The notes under the pieces are model-generated. The model was not told the origin of the DNA. It did not search any database and saw nothing but the letters and a program-made list of their open reading frames with translations. A stretch of 64,000 nucleotides of DNA, from positions 57,061-121,060 of the forward strand of contig JAGBOF010000008.1 in the NCBI GenBank assembly GCA_017633985.1, in the 5' to 3' direction. Shown here in pieces: positions 8,885 to 17,910 of the stretch. The number at the start of each line of letters is the position of its first letter. Position 1 is the stretch's first letter. The DNA comes from Bacteroidales bacterium (GTDB lineage: Bacteria; Bacteroidota; Bacteroidia; Bacteroidales; P3). The position numbers and the translations under genes were made by a program.

Positions 8885-10921
8885 CTAAAAATTTCCGTCT
8901 TCGTTTTTAAGTACATTGGACACCTTCCACGCAAGATAGTCTTTTACAACACGTTTAAAATCTTCTTCCGTCGGTACTGTATCAAATTTTCTGTGTTGCG
9001 AAAATGTCCAGTCATCACCTTTCAAGGTTATTGTGTCTTCCGTATAATCTTCTTCCGAAAAGTAATGTAAGTATTTTTTGCCGTAAAGGACAAGATTTGC
9101 AATTTCTTCATATCTTTCTGTTGCATGGTCTGTATTTTTCAGGTTAGTGTCCTGTGAAGATTTTTTTCGGTTTTGCCGAGTGTATCCGTCATTTTCAAAA
9201 TTTATGAATTTTACAAGCTGTTTTTCATCATGAGGAATACCAATATTGAAAACATATATTGCAGTTTGTACTCCGGCCTTTCCGTAGAATATGTCGGACA
9301 TGTGAATAGAGGCAATAAGAGAGTTATTCTTCAAAAGTCTTTGAGTGTAAGGCAAACCGTTGCCACTGCCTGCGTTTTCCTGGATAAGAATAACGGCTCT
9401 GCCTGAATGCATACGCGACAGGGCTTTTTCAACAAATACAAATCCTTTGCCGTCTGCCGAATACGGAGGATTCAAAAGAAATACATTCGCAGGGAATTCC
9501 TGTCCTTTCAGTTCGCCTTGTTCATAATTTCCGTCAAATTCAGTAAGCGAATCTTTGTGAAGTATATTTGCCGAGCCGTCTTCCATAAGTATCATATTCA
9601 ATACGGCAAGCATATAAATATCTGCACGTTTCTCTATACCCAAGAGTTGTTTGCACTTAATATCCCTTACTTTTTCGGAAAACTCTTTCGGAGATTTTAT
9701 TCTCTTTTCAGCATCCTTTAACATTATCTTCATTGATGAGATAAGGAAACCTGCACTTCCCACCGCATAATCCCATACATACGAATCCATATTGACCATT
9801 GCTATTTTAGCCATCAAATCCGTAACATAGCGTGGTGTTAATACAACATCATTTCTTTCGCTGTCGGGAATATCAACCCAAGCATTCAAAACGTTAAATA
9901 ATTTACCCGTAAAGTCCAAATGTTTGGCGGATGTGAATATAGGCATAATATCTTTATATACCGTAGAATAAACTTTTTTCAGTTTGCTTTCTCCGTCCGT
10001 TGCCTGCCAAAGATTTGAAGATATAAAGACTTGCGATAAATCTCTTATAATCATTTCGCGTTTTTCTTCCGGCAGATGTTTTTCGTTCAAAAAGTCTGCA
10101 ATCTTATTTATTATCACCGCACCGTCATTGCTGTTCTTTCCGCCTTGACCTTTCAAATCTGTAATCAACAAAGGAGATACTTTGTTTTCAACGCCAAGTC
10201 CTGCCATTATCATGCCACAGACTAACTGCACGCGTGAGCCTACCGAAATGTTATACACATCGTGCATCTCTTGGTTAAGATTCTTGAGTTTTATTTCTAT
10301 TTCGTTTTCAAACTCTTTCGCTTTGTTTTCTATCTCTTCGTCTGACAAAGAAAGATTGTTTATTTTCTCAATAAGGGTAGGTATATTCTTTTGGGCAAGA
10401 AATGATAAATCCGTGTAATCGTCAATTTTTTTCGGAACAAGGAAATTATCCTGCGAAATATAATATACACCGAGTTCGGTTAAATGTTGATTGTTATCAT
10501 CATAACCCGAAAAACCAATGGCAATAACTTCTTTGTATGTTGAGGTATTTCTTATTATGGCTTCGGCATAATGCACCGCACCATTGACGGCATATTTTGA
10601 TATATTAGTATAGTGAGGCTTTTTGTCTTTTGTGAGGTTCTCTATTGCACCGTCTTCATTGAGTTTTATCAAATCACCTTTTTTACCTTTGACTTCTACC
10701 ATTACTGGGATTTTGCGTAATTCTTTCGTAATAATCAAGGCTTTTATGTCAGGATAATTCTTTCCTTTTCCTCCTGATTTGCTAGGTGCTTTAGTTAAAG
10801 CCTCATCTATTTCAGAATTTATTGCCTCGTTTTTTGTAAAATACTTTACTCCGACAGAATCAAGTTGCTTTTTAGCAATATCTTCAATTATCTCTTCTAT
10901 ACTTTTATTTGTCTTTGCCAT
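8885..10921 (-). CDS. Fused restriction nuclease / N6-adenine methyltransferase (BcgI-A-like)
   Basis: 678 residues. The N-terminal domain carries a PD-(D/E)XK signature: P57-D58 then E76-V-K78 (PDIKALI and VMVEVKGKKG). The methylase part has SAM-binding motif I DYAVGSAGF (384-392), LLGIEKRADIYMLAVLNM, and catalytic NPPY at 484-487 (gamma-class N6-adenine). No separate hsdR lies nearby, and a two-half-site S subunit follows at once. This matches the type IIB BcgI arrangement, a fused R-M subunit of about 640 residues plus an S subunit, in which both strands are cut on both sides of the site. The fusion is seen directly; the type IIB behaviour is inference. Confidence 0.85.
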   Translation of the reverse strand: MAKTNKSIEEIIEDIAKKQLDSVGVKYFTKNEAINSEIDEALTKAPSKSGGKGKNYPDIKALIITKELRKIPVMVEVKGKKGDLIKLNEDGAIENLTKDKKPHYTNISKYAVNGAVHYAEAIIRNTSTYKEVIAIGFSGYDDNNQHLTELGVYYISQDNFLVPKKIDDYTDLSFLAQKNIPTLIEKINNLSLSDEEIENKAKEFENEIEIKLKNLNQEMHDVYNISVGSRVQLVCGMIMAGLGVENKVSPLLITDLKGQGGKNSNDGAVIINKIADFLNEKHLPEEKREMIIRDLSQVFISSNLWQATDGESKLKKVYSTVYKDIMPIFTSAKHLDFTGKLFNVLNAWVDIPDSERNDVVLTPRYVTDLMAKIAMVNMDSYVWDYAVGSAGFLISSMKIMLKDAEKRIKSPKEFSEKVRDIKCKQLLGIEKRADIYMLAVLNMILMEDGSANILHKDSLTEFDGNYEQGELKGQEFPANVFLLNPPYSADGKGFVFVEKALSRMHSGRAVILIQENAGSGNGLPYTQRLLKNNSLIASIHMSDIFYGKAGVQTAIYVFNIGIPHDEKQLVKFINFENDGYTRQNRKKSSQDTNLKNTDHATERYEEIANLVLYGKKYLHYFSEEDYTEDTITLKGDDWTFSQHRKFDTVPTEEDFKRVVKDYLAWKVSNVLKNEDGNF

Positions 10922-10967
10922 AATATTATTACTTCTTCTTTTTTATTACAAAAGGAACTTGCCAATT

Positions 10968-11417
10968 TTACAATTCCTGTACTCTTTTGTTCTTTGTGTG
11001 GGAATATTTTACTAAACGGCCGTATTCGTCAAAGCGTCTGTCCTCAACTAACGGAGTTTCCTTGACGGCTTTTAGTAACTCTTTACTCGCTTTGTAGTTA
11101 ATGCGAACGTTGTCAATGATTTCCGAAGAAACATCTTTCAATTTGTCCGTTGCCTTTGAGTTAAAGCATGGTTTAAAACGTCCCAATTCTTCTAAATCCA
11201 CCGTTTTGCCGTTAGCAAGATGCTTTTCCAACAACCTTGCAAGGTGTTTTACCGCTACCTCAAAGTCTTCTGCCGTCATTGAAGAAGCGTGTTCAACTTC
11301 CCGTGCAATGTCTTTCAGATGTATCTCTCCGCTTGACAGGATTTTAGCGAAATATTTTTCTTTTATCTCGCCGTTATCCATATACTTCTTAATCGTTTTC
11401 CTATAACCTATCGCCAT
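10968..11417 (-). CDS. HU/IHF-like DNA-binding protein
   Basis: 149 residues of the Bacteroidota HU-related type: MAIGYRKTIKKYMDNG, then an HU-like helical part (LKDIAREVEHASSMTAEDFEVAVKHL, shown here only in part as a motif region, residues about 35-62), NGKTVDLEELGRFKP (the beta-arm start) and NVRINYKASKELLKAV. Proteins of this group are often found beside accessory genes. It lies 46 bp upstream of the nuclease-methylase gene in the same direction and may be co-transcribed with it, as nucleoid protein or regulator. Confidence 0.8.
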   Translation of the reverse strand: MAIGYRKTIKKYMDNGEIKEKYFAKILSSGEIHLKDIAREVEHASSMTAEDFEVAVKHLARLLEKHLANGKTVDLEELGRFKPCFNSKATDKLKDVSSEIIDNVRINYKASKELLKAVKETPLVEDRRFDEYGRLVKYSHTKNKRVQEL

Positions 11418-11596
11418 AATCTTGTTATCAATCTATTTGTTACTCTTATTTCAACCAATCTTCCTATCGTTTTTAATCGCCATATCTCTGCAACACTCTT
11501 TAAAACCACAGCCAAATCTTACTTAAATTTTGCTATTTGCCGATTTGTTTTTGCCAATTGCGATAATAATACAGAAAATACCCCCTTTTTTACTCC

Positions 11597-11613
11597 AAAA
11601 TACCCGGTATTTT
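11597..11613. promoter_or_regulatory. Perfect dyad upstream of the HU/R-M cluster
   Basis: AAAATACC-C-GGTATTTT is a perfect 8-bp inverted repeat about one odd base, flanked on both sides by ATACCCCCT/ATACCCCCTC copies. It is in the 274-bp gap upstream of the HU-like gene, so it may be an operator for the cluster. No other gene is visible in 11418-11691. Confidence 0.4.
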
Positions 11614-11691
11614 TACCAAAAATACCCCCTCTTTTTAAACCTATTTCCGCAAGTGGCAAAATCCTTATCATATTCAGCACAAATTAAGTTA

Positions 11692-12114
11692 TTATTGGTG
11701 TTCTTGAGATTGCATTCTTTTGTATTCTTCTAATGTTATAATATTTTCTCGTGCTTTATCCATATTTTCAGCATCTTTATAAAAAATCCAATGAATAATA
11801 GGTTTGCCTGAATACAGCGAAGAATAGGCTTGTTGAAACTGCCAACCTCGTTCAACCATATAATTAGCAGCATCAACCATACTATGAAAGTTTATTACTT
11901 GACCGTTGAAATCTACAAATTTTAATTTATTGGAGAGTCCTGTCCATGCAGAATACGATTCACTTGTTCCGAAATCGAAGATAATTTTCAAACCGGAAGA
12001 AAAGTCTTTTTTTTCTATACCTTTCACTTCACAATAATAGCGATGTGTTTGTGCTACTGTATTTATTGTGCTTAATACAGTAGAAATAAGAATGATTAAA
12101 ATGAGTTTTTTCAT
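11692..12114 (-). CDS. Secreted hypothetical protein, coupled to Fic gene
   Basis: 140 residues beginning MKKLILIILISTVLSTINTVAQ, a signal peptide cut after AQ, followed by a small mature domain with GLKIIFDFGTSES, KLKFVDFNGQVINF and AANYMVERGWQF. No family was recognised. Its ATG overlaps the stop of the upstream Fic gene by 4 bp (ATGA), so the two are translationally coupled. Similar exported 130-150 residue proteins are common in Bacteroidales but have no assigned role. Confidence 0.8.
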   Translation of the reverse strand: MKKLILIILISTVLSTINTVAQTHRYYCEVKGIEKKDFSSGLKIIFDFGTSESYSAWTGLSNKLKFVDFNGQVINFHSMVDAANYMVERGWQFQQAYSSLYSGKPIIHWIFYKDAENMDKARENIITLEEYKRMQSQEHQ

Positions 12115-13433
12115 AATGTGTTATCTTGTTTAGTAATTCTAAAAAAATCTTCTTCTACAAATTGATGTAGATTTTTGCCGATAGCATTTATTATAATCTC
12201 GCTCTCTTTTAAAGATAAAGATTCATTGTAGAACAACTCTTTTTCATAAATTTTATTTGAATATGGATTAACTTTCATTCCATACACAGAATATTTATAT
12301 AAGAATTGTTGAAGTTCTACTTTAATAGTAATTGACAATGTTGCTGTTCCTGTAAGAATATTCTTTATAAATCTAATGGAAGAATAATAAACATTATCTT
12401 TATTTTCATCTTCTATACATTTTGCTATTGCAGGATACCACTCAACATTAGTAAATAAAGAATAAAACTCAGATAATTCTGTATGAATATTTTGAAGTAA
12501 TGAATTATATTCTTTGCCTATCAGTTTCTTTTTTTCTTCGGTAAGTTCTGGCTTATTGAGGTGATTATGATATTTTATTTTCAAGGCTTTACGCCAATCA
12601 TCATCTTCCTCAATATTTTCTCCTTTTGCAGCCTTTATTGATAATTTTAGAGAAGATTCCAAACACTTACTCAAATACTCTACAAGTGGTGTTATTTGGT
12701 CAATAGTTGCATTCGCACCGTCAAAAGGTAATAAACCAACATTTACATCACATTGATGTAATGTAGAAAGATAGTTCTGTTTATCTTCTGTTTTTACAAC
12801 AATCATCGGATAATTATGTTTTGTAAGAATATAATTGACAATCAAACGTGATATTCTTCCGTTGCCGTCTTCAAACGGATGTATTCTTATATAACGGTAA
12901 TGAAACAGACTTGCAAGTTCTATAACGGATAATCTATTGTTTTGTTCTTCTTTGTTATACCACGCAATTAAATCTGACATCAAAGAAGGCGTTTCTTCTA
13001 AACTTGCATATTCAAAAACTTCTCCTGTAATTGTTTTTACAGAATTTGGACGTGTTTTATATATTCCTGCATGTACTGTATAAGTTTTACCGTTCTTTGT
13101 TTCGGAATAATCTTCCCTAAGCATTGTATGGTGAAGATTTCTTATGAAAGATTCAGTTAAAGACCGCTCTTTGTCTTTTGCTTCTTCTTTAATGATTTTT
13201 AAGCAAAGGTTATGGGCTTTCATATCTTCCAAATCTTTCATCTTGGCATTATCCGTAACTTCTCCGAACTTTAACAATAATTCCGTCTGTCCGTAAGTCA
13301 GAGTATTACCTTCTATATGATTGGAATTATAATTAAACTCAAACATAAACTTCTCCTCCAACCGCCTTTGATATTCTTCTTTCAACGGTTGTAATGCCAA
13401 CCATTCTTTATATAATTGCTCTGTGGTATTCAT
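12111..13433 (-). CDS. Fic family AMPylase, class II (own N-terminal inhibitory helix)
   Basis: 440 residues. The Fic motif HPFEDGNGR at 185-193 is complete and predicts nucleotidyl transfer from ATP to a protein hydroxyl. Residues 37-42 read SNHIEG, an exact match to the S/TxxxE(G/N) inhibitory motif, here placed before the Fic core as in class II enzymes; the Glu blocks productive ATP binding until relieved. The C-terminal 170 residues are helical and unassigned. It starts 5 bp after the thiG stop is reached from the other side of the gap, so it sits directly downstream of thiG on the same strand. Confidence 0.9.
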   Translation of the reverse strand: MNTTEQLYKEWLALQPLKEEYQRRLEEKFMFEFNYNSNHIEGNTLTYGQTELLLKFGEVTDNAKMKDLEDMKAHNLCLKIIKEEAKDKERSLTESFIRNLHHTMLREDYSETKNGKTYTVHAGIYKTRPNSVKTITGEVFEYASLEETPSLMSDLIAWYNKEEQNNRLSVIELASLFHYRYIRIHPFEDGNGRISRLIVNYILTKHNYPMIVVKTEDKQNYLSTLHQCDVNVGLLPFDGANATIDQITPLVEYLSKCLESSLKLSIKAAKGENIEEDDDWRKALKIKYHNHLNKPELTEEKKKLIGKEYNSLLQNIHTELSEFYSLFTNVEWYPAIAKCIEDENKDNVYYSSIRFIKNILTGTATLSITIKVELQQFLYKYSVYGMKVNPYSNKIYEKELFYNESLSLKESEIIINAIGKNLHQFVEEDFFRITKQDNTL

Positions 13434-13438
13434 ATTTC

Positions 13439-14239
13439 TTACTTTAGCTTATCGATTTCGGCTTGTTCGTCGTCCAAGAATGCTGTCAGAGGTGATGTCG
13501 CAACGGCAAAATCACTCATAACTCCCAGTCCTGCATTGTAAGCTTTACGTCCTGCATCTATACTCATAGCAAACGCTTCTGCCATCCGAACAGGGTCGTC
13601 AGCAATAGCGATTGCGGTGTTTATCATGCACGCATCGGCTCCCATTTCCATGGCTTTGGCAGCATCTGACGGCGCTCCGATTCCTGCATCAATAACAACT
13701 GGAACATTACTCTGCTCAATAATGATACGGAGCATATCCTCGTTTTTAATTCCTTTGTTGCTACCGATAGGAGAGGCCAACGGCATAACGCAGACAGCCC
13801 CCGCTTCTTCCAGTTGTTTGCACGCAACAGGGTCAGGTGTGATATAAGGCATAACTTTAAAGCCCAACTTGACAAGTTCCTGCGTTGCAATAATCGTTTC
13901 TTTGACATCAGGCAAAAGATATTTGGCATCGGGATGGATTTCCAACTTAACCCATTCGGTATTCAACGCCGCACGGCTCATTTTTGCCGCAAAGACAGCC
14001 TCGTTTGCGTTGCGAACTCCCGAAGTGTTAGGCAGAAGCATACAACTTTCGGGTATAAACGGAATAATGTCCTCGCTGGCGGAATCTTCCGTATTCAGAC
14101 GTTTCAATGCCGTAGTAACGATTTCAGCTTTGGAGGCAATGATTGCCTGTTTCATAACTTCGTTGGACGGAAACTTACCCGTACCGATAAACAATCTGCT
14201 TTTAAATTCTTTTCCTGCTATTATTAAATTATCATTCAT
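13439..14239 (-). CDS. thiG: Thiazole synthase ThiG
   Basis: Forms the thiazole phosphate ring from deoxyxylulose phosphate, ThiS thiocarboxylate and an imine. A TIM-barrel family member of 266 residues with [34 protein letters not shown] (the Schiff-base Lys region), [13 protein letters not shown] and [20 protein letters not shown]. Length and start are normal. It is cut off from thiS and thiE by a HaeIII-like R-M pair and a small ORF, and followed at once by a Fic gene. The imine-forming ThiH or ThiO and the adenylyltransferase ThiF are not in the window. Confidence 0.97.
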   Translation of the reverse strand: MNDNLIIAGKEFKSRLFIGTGKFPSNEVMKQAIIASKAEIVTTALKRLNTEDSASEDIIPFIPESCMLLPNTSGVRNANEAVFAAKMSRAALNTEWVKLEIHPDAKYLLPDVKETIIATQELVKLGFKVMPYITPDPVACKQLEEAGAVCVMPLASPIGSNKGIKNEDMLRIIIEQSNVPVVIDAGIGAPSDAAKAMEMGADACMINTAIAIADDPVRMAEAFAMSIDAGRKAYNAGLGVMSDFAVATSPLTAFLDDEQAEIDKLK

Positions 14240-14282
14240 CGCTGTATTATATTTTTATTTGTTATTATTCGGGTTGATTGTG

Positions 14283-14471
14283 TTATTTTTCCAAGAAACT
14301 CATAAAATCATTTAAAGATTGTTGCAATGTTTCTTTCGGAATCAGTTGCCGTTTGTATTCTGCAACCATTGTAGGAAATTGTGCAGAATGTGTCTGCACA
14401 ATATTTTTCAATGTTATTTGTGCAGTTTTTGGTTGCACAAATTTATTTTCTACTAAAGAAATATTACTCAT
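14283..14471 (-). CDS. Small hypothetical protein upstream of thiG
   Basis: 62 codons in the 315-bp gap between the HaeIII-like endonuclease and thiG: MSNISLVENKFVQ, then TLKNIVQTHSAQFPTMV and ETLQQSLNDFMSFLEK, which looks like a small helical protein. There is no family match by eye. The gene body holds several TTGTGCA/TGCACAA sequences in both orientations, so part of it may be regulatory. It may be a real short gene or part of the thiG leader. Confidence 0.4.
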   Translation of the reverse strand: MSNISLVENKFVQPKTAQITLKNIVQTHSAQFPTMVAEYKRQLIPKETLQQSLNDFMSFLEK

Positions 14472-14554
14472 TGTCTTATGATATTGTATTTATTACTATC
14501 TTTCGTATCAGATTCAATATTTTATATGAACTACAACTATGAACATAAAAACAG

Positions 14555-15514
14555 TTACCACGCTTTGTTTATATAAAATATATCCGACGGCATTCCCTTT
14601 AATTGTATATCAAATTTTAAACTGGATTCTACATATGTACTTGCATTATGAATCCTAAAAGATATTACCCAACAATTATTTAGTGTAAGAATAAGTGTTG
14701 TTTTAGATCCTTCTTTAAAAGAAAAATCTAATATTTTTGTGGGTAGTTTTATTTTAGGAATATTTATTTTAGGCTGTATAGTATTTGCAGCTTGATTTAA
14801 AGTACCGAATAGATTAAATGGTATAACTGTTGTTGTTCTGTTATTGTTACTTATAAGTTTATAGTAATCTTTCCCATTGCTACCGATAAGATATTTTATA
14901 AGTGCTACTGCTATATCTCCGTTAGAATTTATATTGTATAATTCCTCTCTAAATGAGTTTAACAAAGGTATATATATTTCATCTTCTTTGCTTTCTAATT
15001 CACTCCATTTGAGATTTTCATTTTTATACTCATCCCATAAATTAAATATAGGAGCAATAGAGCTAAAATATTCTTCAGAACAATTCTTATCTAACCATAC
15101 TTTCCCGAAATCTAGTGTCCTGGATAAACGGGAATGTTTTAGTGCGGAATGATTATGTTTTACAGATATTCCTATTTCCCAATTTATATTTCTCCTTATA
15201 ATTAATACATCTCTGACATCTCCGTATTTAGTCGCAGTGGTGTCAGGTTGTAACGATATTTCCAAAGCATCATTCCCGTCCTCAATGATTTTTGGTTCCA
15301 TTTCTATAATGGAGTTAATTCCTACTTTTGCTGATGAGAGCATCTCTTTTTGCTCGTAAATATCTATTTCATGCTCAAATCTGTCTTTTGCAATTATGTA
15401 ACTTGAATTTTTTTCAATTCTTACAGGACGAATAGTTTCAATAGTCTCCTTTATTGCCAAAAGACATGCATATTCAAATGCTTTACCTTTTATTGTTGAA
15501 TTAATTGTATTCAT
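14555..15514 (-). CDS. HaeIII-family type II restriction endonuclease
   Basis: 319 residues that I recognise as HaeIII-like: the N-terminus INSTIKGKAFEYACLLAIKE, then EPKIIEDGNDALEISLQ, GDVRDVLIIRRNINWEIGIS followed by VKHNHSALKHSRLSRTLDFG, and FNLFGTLNQAANTIQP. HaeIII cuts GGCC; the specificity here is inferred from family. It lies 2 bp after the stop of a C5 methyltransferase gene, the normal order for a compact R-M pair. Base composition is visibly more AT-rich than that of thiE or thiG, consistent with acquisition. Confidence 0.88.
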   Translation of the reverse strand: MNTINSTIKGKAFEYACLLAIKETIETIRPVRIEKNSSYIIAKDRFEHEIDIYEQKEMLSSAKVGINSIIEMEPKIIEDGNDALEISLQPDTTATKYGDVRDVLIIRRNINWEIGISVKHNHSALKHSRLSRTLDFGKVWLDKNCSEEYFSSIAPIFNLWDEYKNENLKWSELESKEDEIYIPLLNSFREELYNINSNGDIAVALIKYLIGSNGKDYYKLISNNNRTTTVIPFNLFGTLNQAANTIQPKINIPKIKLPTKILDFSFKEGSKTTLILTLNNCWVISFRIHNASTYVESSLKFDIQLKGMPSDIFYINKAW

Positions 15515-15516
15515 GG

Positions 15517-16500
15517 TTATTCTGAAAATAAATCTTTCTTTATTTGCATCGCTATGTAATAGGCTAAATTAACAGGCACAGCATTTCCTATCATTTTATA
15601 TCCATCGGAAATATTTATATACTTAAATATAAAATCATCAGGAAATGTTTGTATTCTCGCACATTCTCTTACAGATAATCTTCTGTATTCTGCTTCGTAC
15701 CCAGGTTCAAATATTCTCTTATTTTGAGATATAAATCTCATCTTAGGTGCTTTCGGATGTATTGGTGCATGCCGTCCTCCGGCCTGAATAGTAAATGACG
15801 GTTCATCCCAAGATCTAACTCTGTTTCTTGACATATATATAGTTGAAAAAGCACCTGTCATATATTCATGATTGGCAACTTTTAAATCGTCCCCATTAGT
15901 CTTATTTCCTTCTTTTGCTGGCAAAGCCATCCGTAAATCCCAAATTGCATCTTTTAATACAGGTTTATAGTCTAAAGGCTTTGGAAAAGAAAAAATTTTA
16001 TTCAAATCCTTTCTGTAACCCACAATTATAACTCTCAATCTTGTTTCTGGAACATTGTAATCATTAGCATCTAATAATTTCCAGGAAACATTATAACCCG
16101 CTTTTTGGAATAAATGTATAAAATTATTAAATGCATCTGCGTGTTTAGGTTGTAGTATTCCTGCAACATTTTCAGCAAGAAAAAATTTAGGCTGTTTTTC
16201 TTTTAGAACCCGAATGTAATCAAAGAAAAGTTGTCCTCGCTTATCATTAATACCTTTTTGACTTCCAGCTTCGCTCCAACTTTGACAAGGTGGACCGCCT
16301 ATAATCCCATCACAATTCGGTATTTCTGTAGTATCTATTTCGGTAATACTGCGTTTGTCTAAAACTGCATAAGGAAAATTTATCTGAAAAGTTTCCCATA
16401 TAGTTTTGTCGTATTCATCTGCCCAAATTGTGTTAAATCCTGCTTTTTCAAAACCAAGATCCAAACCGCCTGCTCCAGCAAATAATGATACTAATTTCAT
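15517..16500 (-). CDS. DNA (cytosine-5) methyltransferase
   Basis: 327 residues with C5-methylase motifs in order: motif I SLFAGAGGLDLGFEKAGF, motif IV GGPPCQSWSEAG with the catalytic Cys, motif VI ENVAGIL, motif VIII RLRVIIVGYR, and the C-terminal motif IX/X region YRRLSVRECARIQTFPDDF and KMIGNAVPVNLAYYIA. It protects host DNA from the adjacent HaeIII-like nuclease, so the predicted target is GGCC. It begins 33 bp after the end of the thiE-like gene and runs the same way, so it can be carried on thiamine-operon transcripts. Confidence 0.95.
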   Translation of the reverse strand: MKLVSLFAGAGGLDLGFEKAGFNTIWADEYDKTIWETFQINFPYAVLDKRSITEIDTTEIPNCDGIIGGPPCQSWSEAGSQKGINDKRGQLFFDYIRVLKEKQPKFFLAENVAGILQPKHADAFNNFIHLFQKAGYNVSWKLLDANDYNVPETRLRVIIVGYRKDLNKIFSFPKPLDYKPVLKDAIWDLRMALPAKEGNKTNGDDLKVANHEYMTGAFSTIYMSRNRVRSWDEPSFTIQAGGRHAPIHPKAPKMRFISQNKRIFEPGYEAEYRRLSVRECARIQTFPDDFIFKYINISDGYKMIGNAVPVNLAYYIAMQIKKDLFSE

Positions 16501-16533
16501 ATCTTTTTATATTTAGTGTATATTTTTCTCTAA

Positions 16534-17694
16534 TTAAAATATTTTTAAAAACTCGTTAATTCTTTCTTGGGCGTTTTGAGGGGTGTTTATGACGGCGGAA
16601 CTTACCGCTACACCGTAAATGTTTGTGGATTTAATGTCTTGTAAATCCTCTGTGGTTATTCCTCCTATGGCATAAGTCGGGATATTTATGTTTTGGGCGG
16701 ATAGTTGCTCAATTATATTATTGTAACCTGCGATGCCAAGAACGGGAGATAAGTTTTTCTTTGTTTGAGTGTAGCGATAAGGACCGATACCTAAGTAATC
16801 CGCTCCGTCATCTATGGCTTTAAAAACATCTTCTATTGTATTGCACGTTGCACCTAACAAATACTTGTTTTTAGTTATCGCTTTTGCTTGTTTTATCGGC
16901 ATATCGTTTTTTCCTAAATGCACTCCGTCGAAAAGATTTGTGTAAAGCAAATGTATTCTGTCATCAACGGTAAGCAGACATGCGTGTTTATCGCAAAGAG
17001 GTCGCAGTTGTTTTGCTGTATATATCACTTCATCGTCCGCAGCATCCTTCATACGCAACTGAATGAACTTTATACCGCCTTCAATTGCCGTCTTACAGGA
17101 AGAATAGTAATCAAAAAACTCGTTTGTGTGCGAAATAAACATCGTTTTAGGCAAATCCCAGACGGCAGAAAGTATTGCAAAAGAAGAAAATCCCGTTTCC
17201 TTTAATACATCTATATTATTATAGGTAACACCTCCCAATGCACAGACTTTTTCGTTAAGAATATTCTGTTCAAATAACTTTTTTAACTCTTGTAAATTGA
17301 ATTTGGAAGTATAACCTTGCTTACTGATGCTGTCAAATATAGGAGAAAGAAAAACATAATCCGCTTTGTCTTTCCACTTTTGCACTTCCTCTATTGTATG
17401 GCACGAAACGGAGATACGCTTATTGCTATATTCTTCTTTTAATTCGGAATTGCGTTTGTTAAGATGTATTCCTCCGATGCCGAGTTCAGATGCTAAATAA
17501 TGAAAATCATGCAAAGACAATTTCTCTTTTACATCTGCGTCAAACAAAGAGAGATAATCCCTCATCATCTGCTCGGTATAATGCGGTTTGCGGATATGAA
17601 AATAAGTTATTTCTCCGCTTCGCAACATATTAGTTATACGCCGCTGTTCGCAAAACACATCTTGCTCGGGTGTAATACCAATTATCCACCGCAT
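16534..17694 (-). CDS. thiE: Two-domain ThiE/TenI-like fusion (thiamine phosphate synthase)
   Basis: 386 residues made of two TIM-barrel ThiE-like halves. The C-terminal half (about 190-386) looks canonical: FIQLRMKDAADDE, LLTVDDRIHL, DGVHLGKNDMP, YLGIGPYRYTQTKKN and AIGGITTEDL, so it should join pyrimidine diphosphate and thiazole phosphate. The N-terminal half (1-185) is divergent, with ITYFHIRKPHYTE, GGIHLNKRN, DYVFLSPIFDSISKQGYTS and ALGGVTYNNID, closer to the TenI/ThiE-paralog type (thiazole tautomerase in other species). The two are separate genes in most Bacteroidota. Its start overlaps the thiS end by 13 bp. Confidence 0.9.
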   Translation of the reverse strand: MRWIIGITPEQDVFCEQRRITNMLRSGEITYFHIRKPHYTEQMMRDYLSLFDADVKEKLSLHDFHYLASELGIGGIHLNKRNSELKEEYSNKRISVSCHTIEEVQKWKDKADYVFLSPIFDSISKQGYTSKFNLQELKKLFEQNILNEKVCALGGVTYNNIDVLKETGFSSFAILSAVWDLPKTMFISHTNEFFDYYSSCKTAIEGGIKFIQLRMKDAADDEVIYTAKQLRPLCDKHACLLTVDDRIHLLYTNLFDGVHLGKNDMPIKQAKAITKNKYLLGATCNTIEDVFKAIDDGADYLGIGPYRYTQTKKNLSPVLGIAGYNNIIEQLSAQNINIPTYAIGGITTEDLQDIKSTNIYGVAVSSAVINTPQNAQERINEFLKIF

Positions 17695-17885
17695 GTTGCC
17701 CTTATGATTGTTATTTTGTCGTGGTCGTTAAGTTTAGTTGCCGCCCAAGCCGAACGTTCTATAACTTCCGTACCCAAAGCAACCGCAACAGGTTCGTTTT
17801 CTTTGATTCCGATGATTTGACACAAAGTTTCCAAAGTGCAACCTACCGGAACAATCTTGTCTTTGTCGTTTACCTTAACTTTCAT
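17682..17885 (-). CDS. thiS: Sulfur carrier protein ThiS
   Basis: 67 residues starting MKVKVNDKDKIVP and ending in the diagnostic Gly-Gly (ATCGG) that is adenylated and thiocarboxylated to carry sulfur into the thiazole. The ATG at 17885 gives the family's usual length; an earlier in-frame start at 17978 would add a 31-residue tail overlapping the upstream gene. It overlaps thiE by 13 bp and follows the metallo-beta-lactamase-fold gene by 25 bp, so all three should share one transcript below the TPP riboswitch. Confidence 0.93.
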   Translation of the reverse strand: MKVKVNDKDKIVPVGCTLETLCQIIGIKENEPVAVALGTEVIERSAWAATKLNDHDKITIIRATCGG

Positions 17886-17910
17886 TGTGATTATATGCTT
17901 TTGTAAATTA

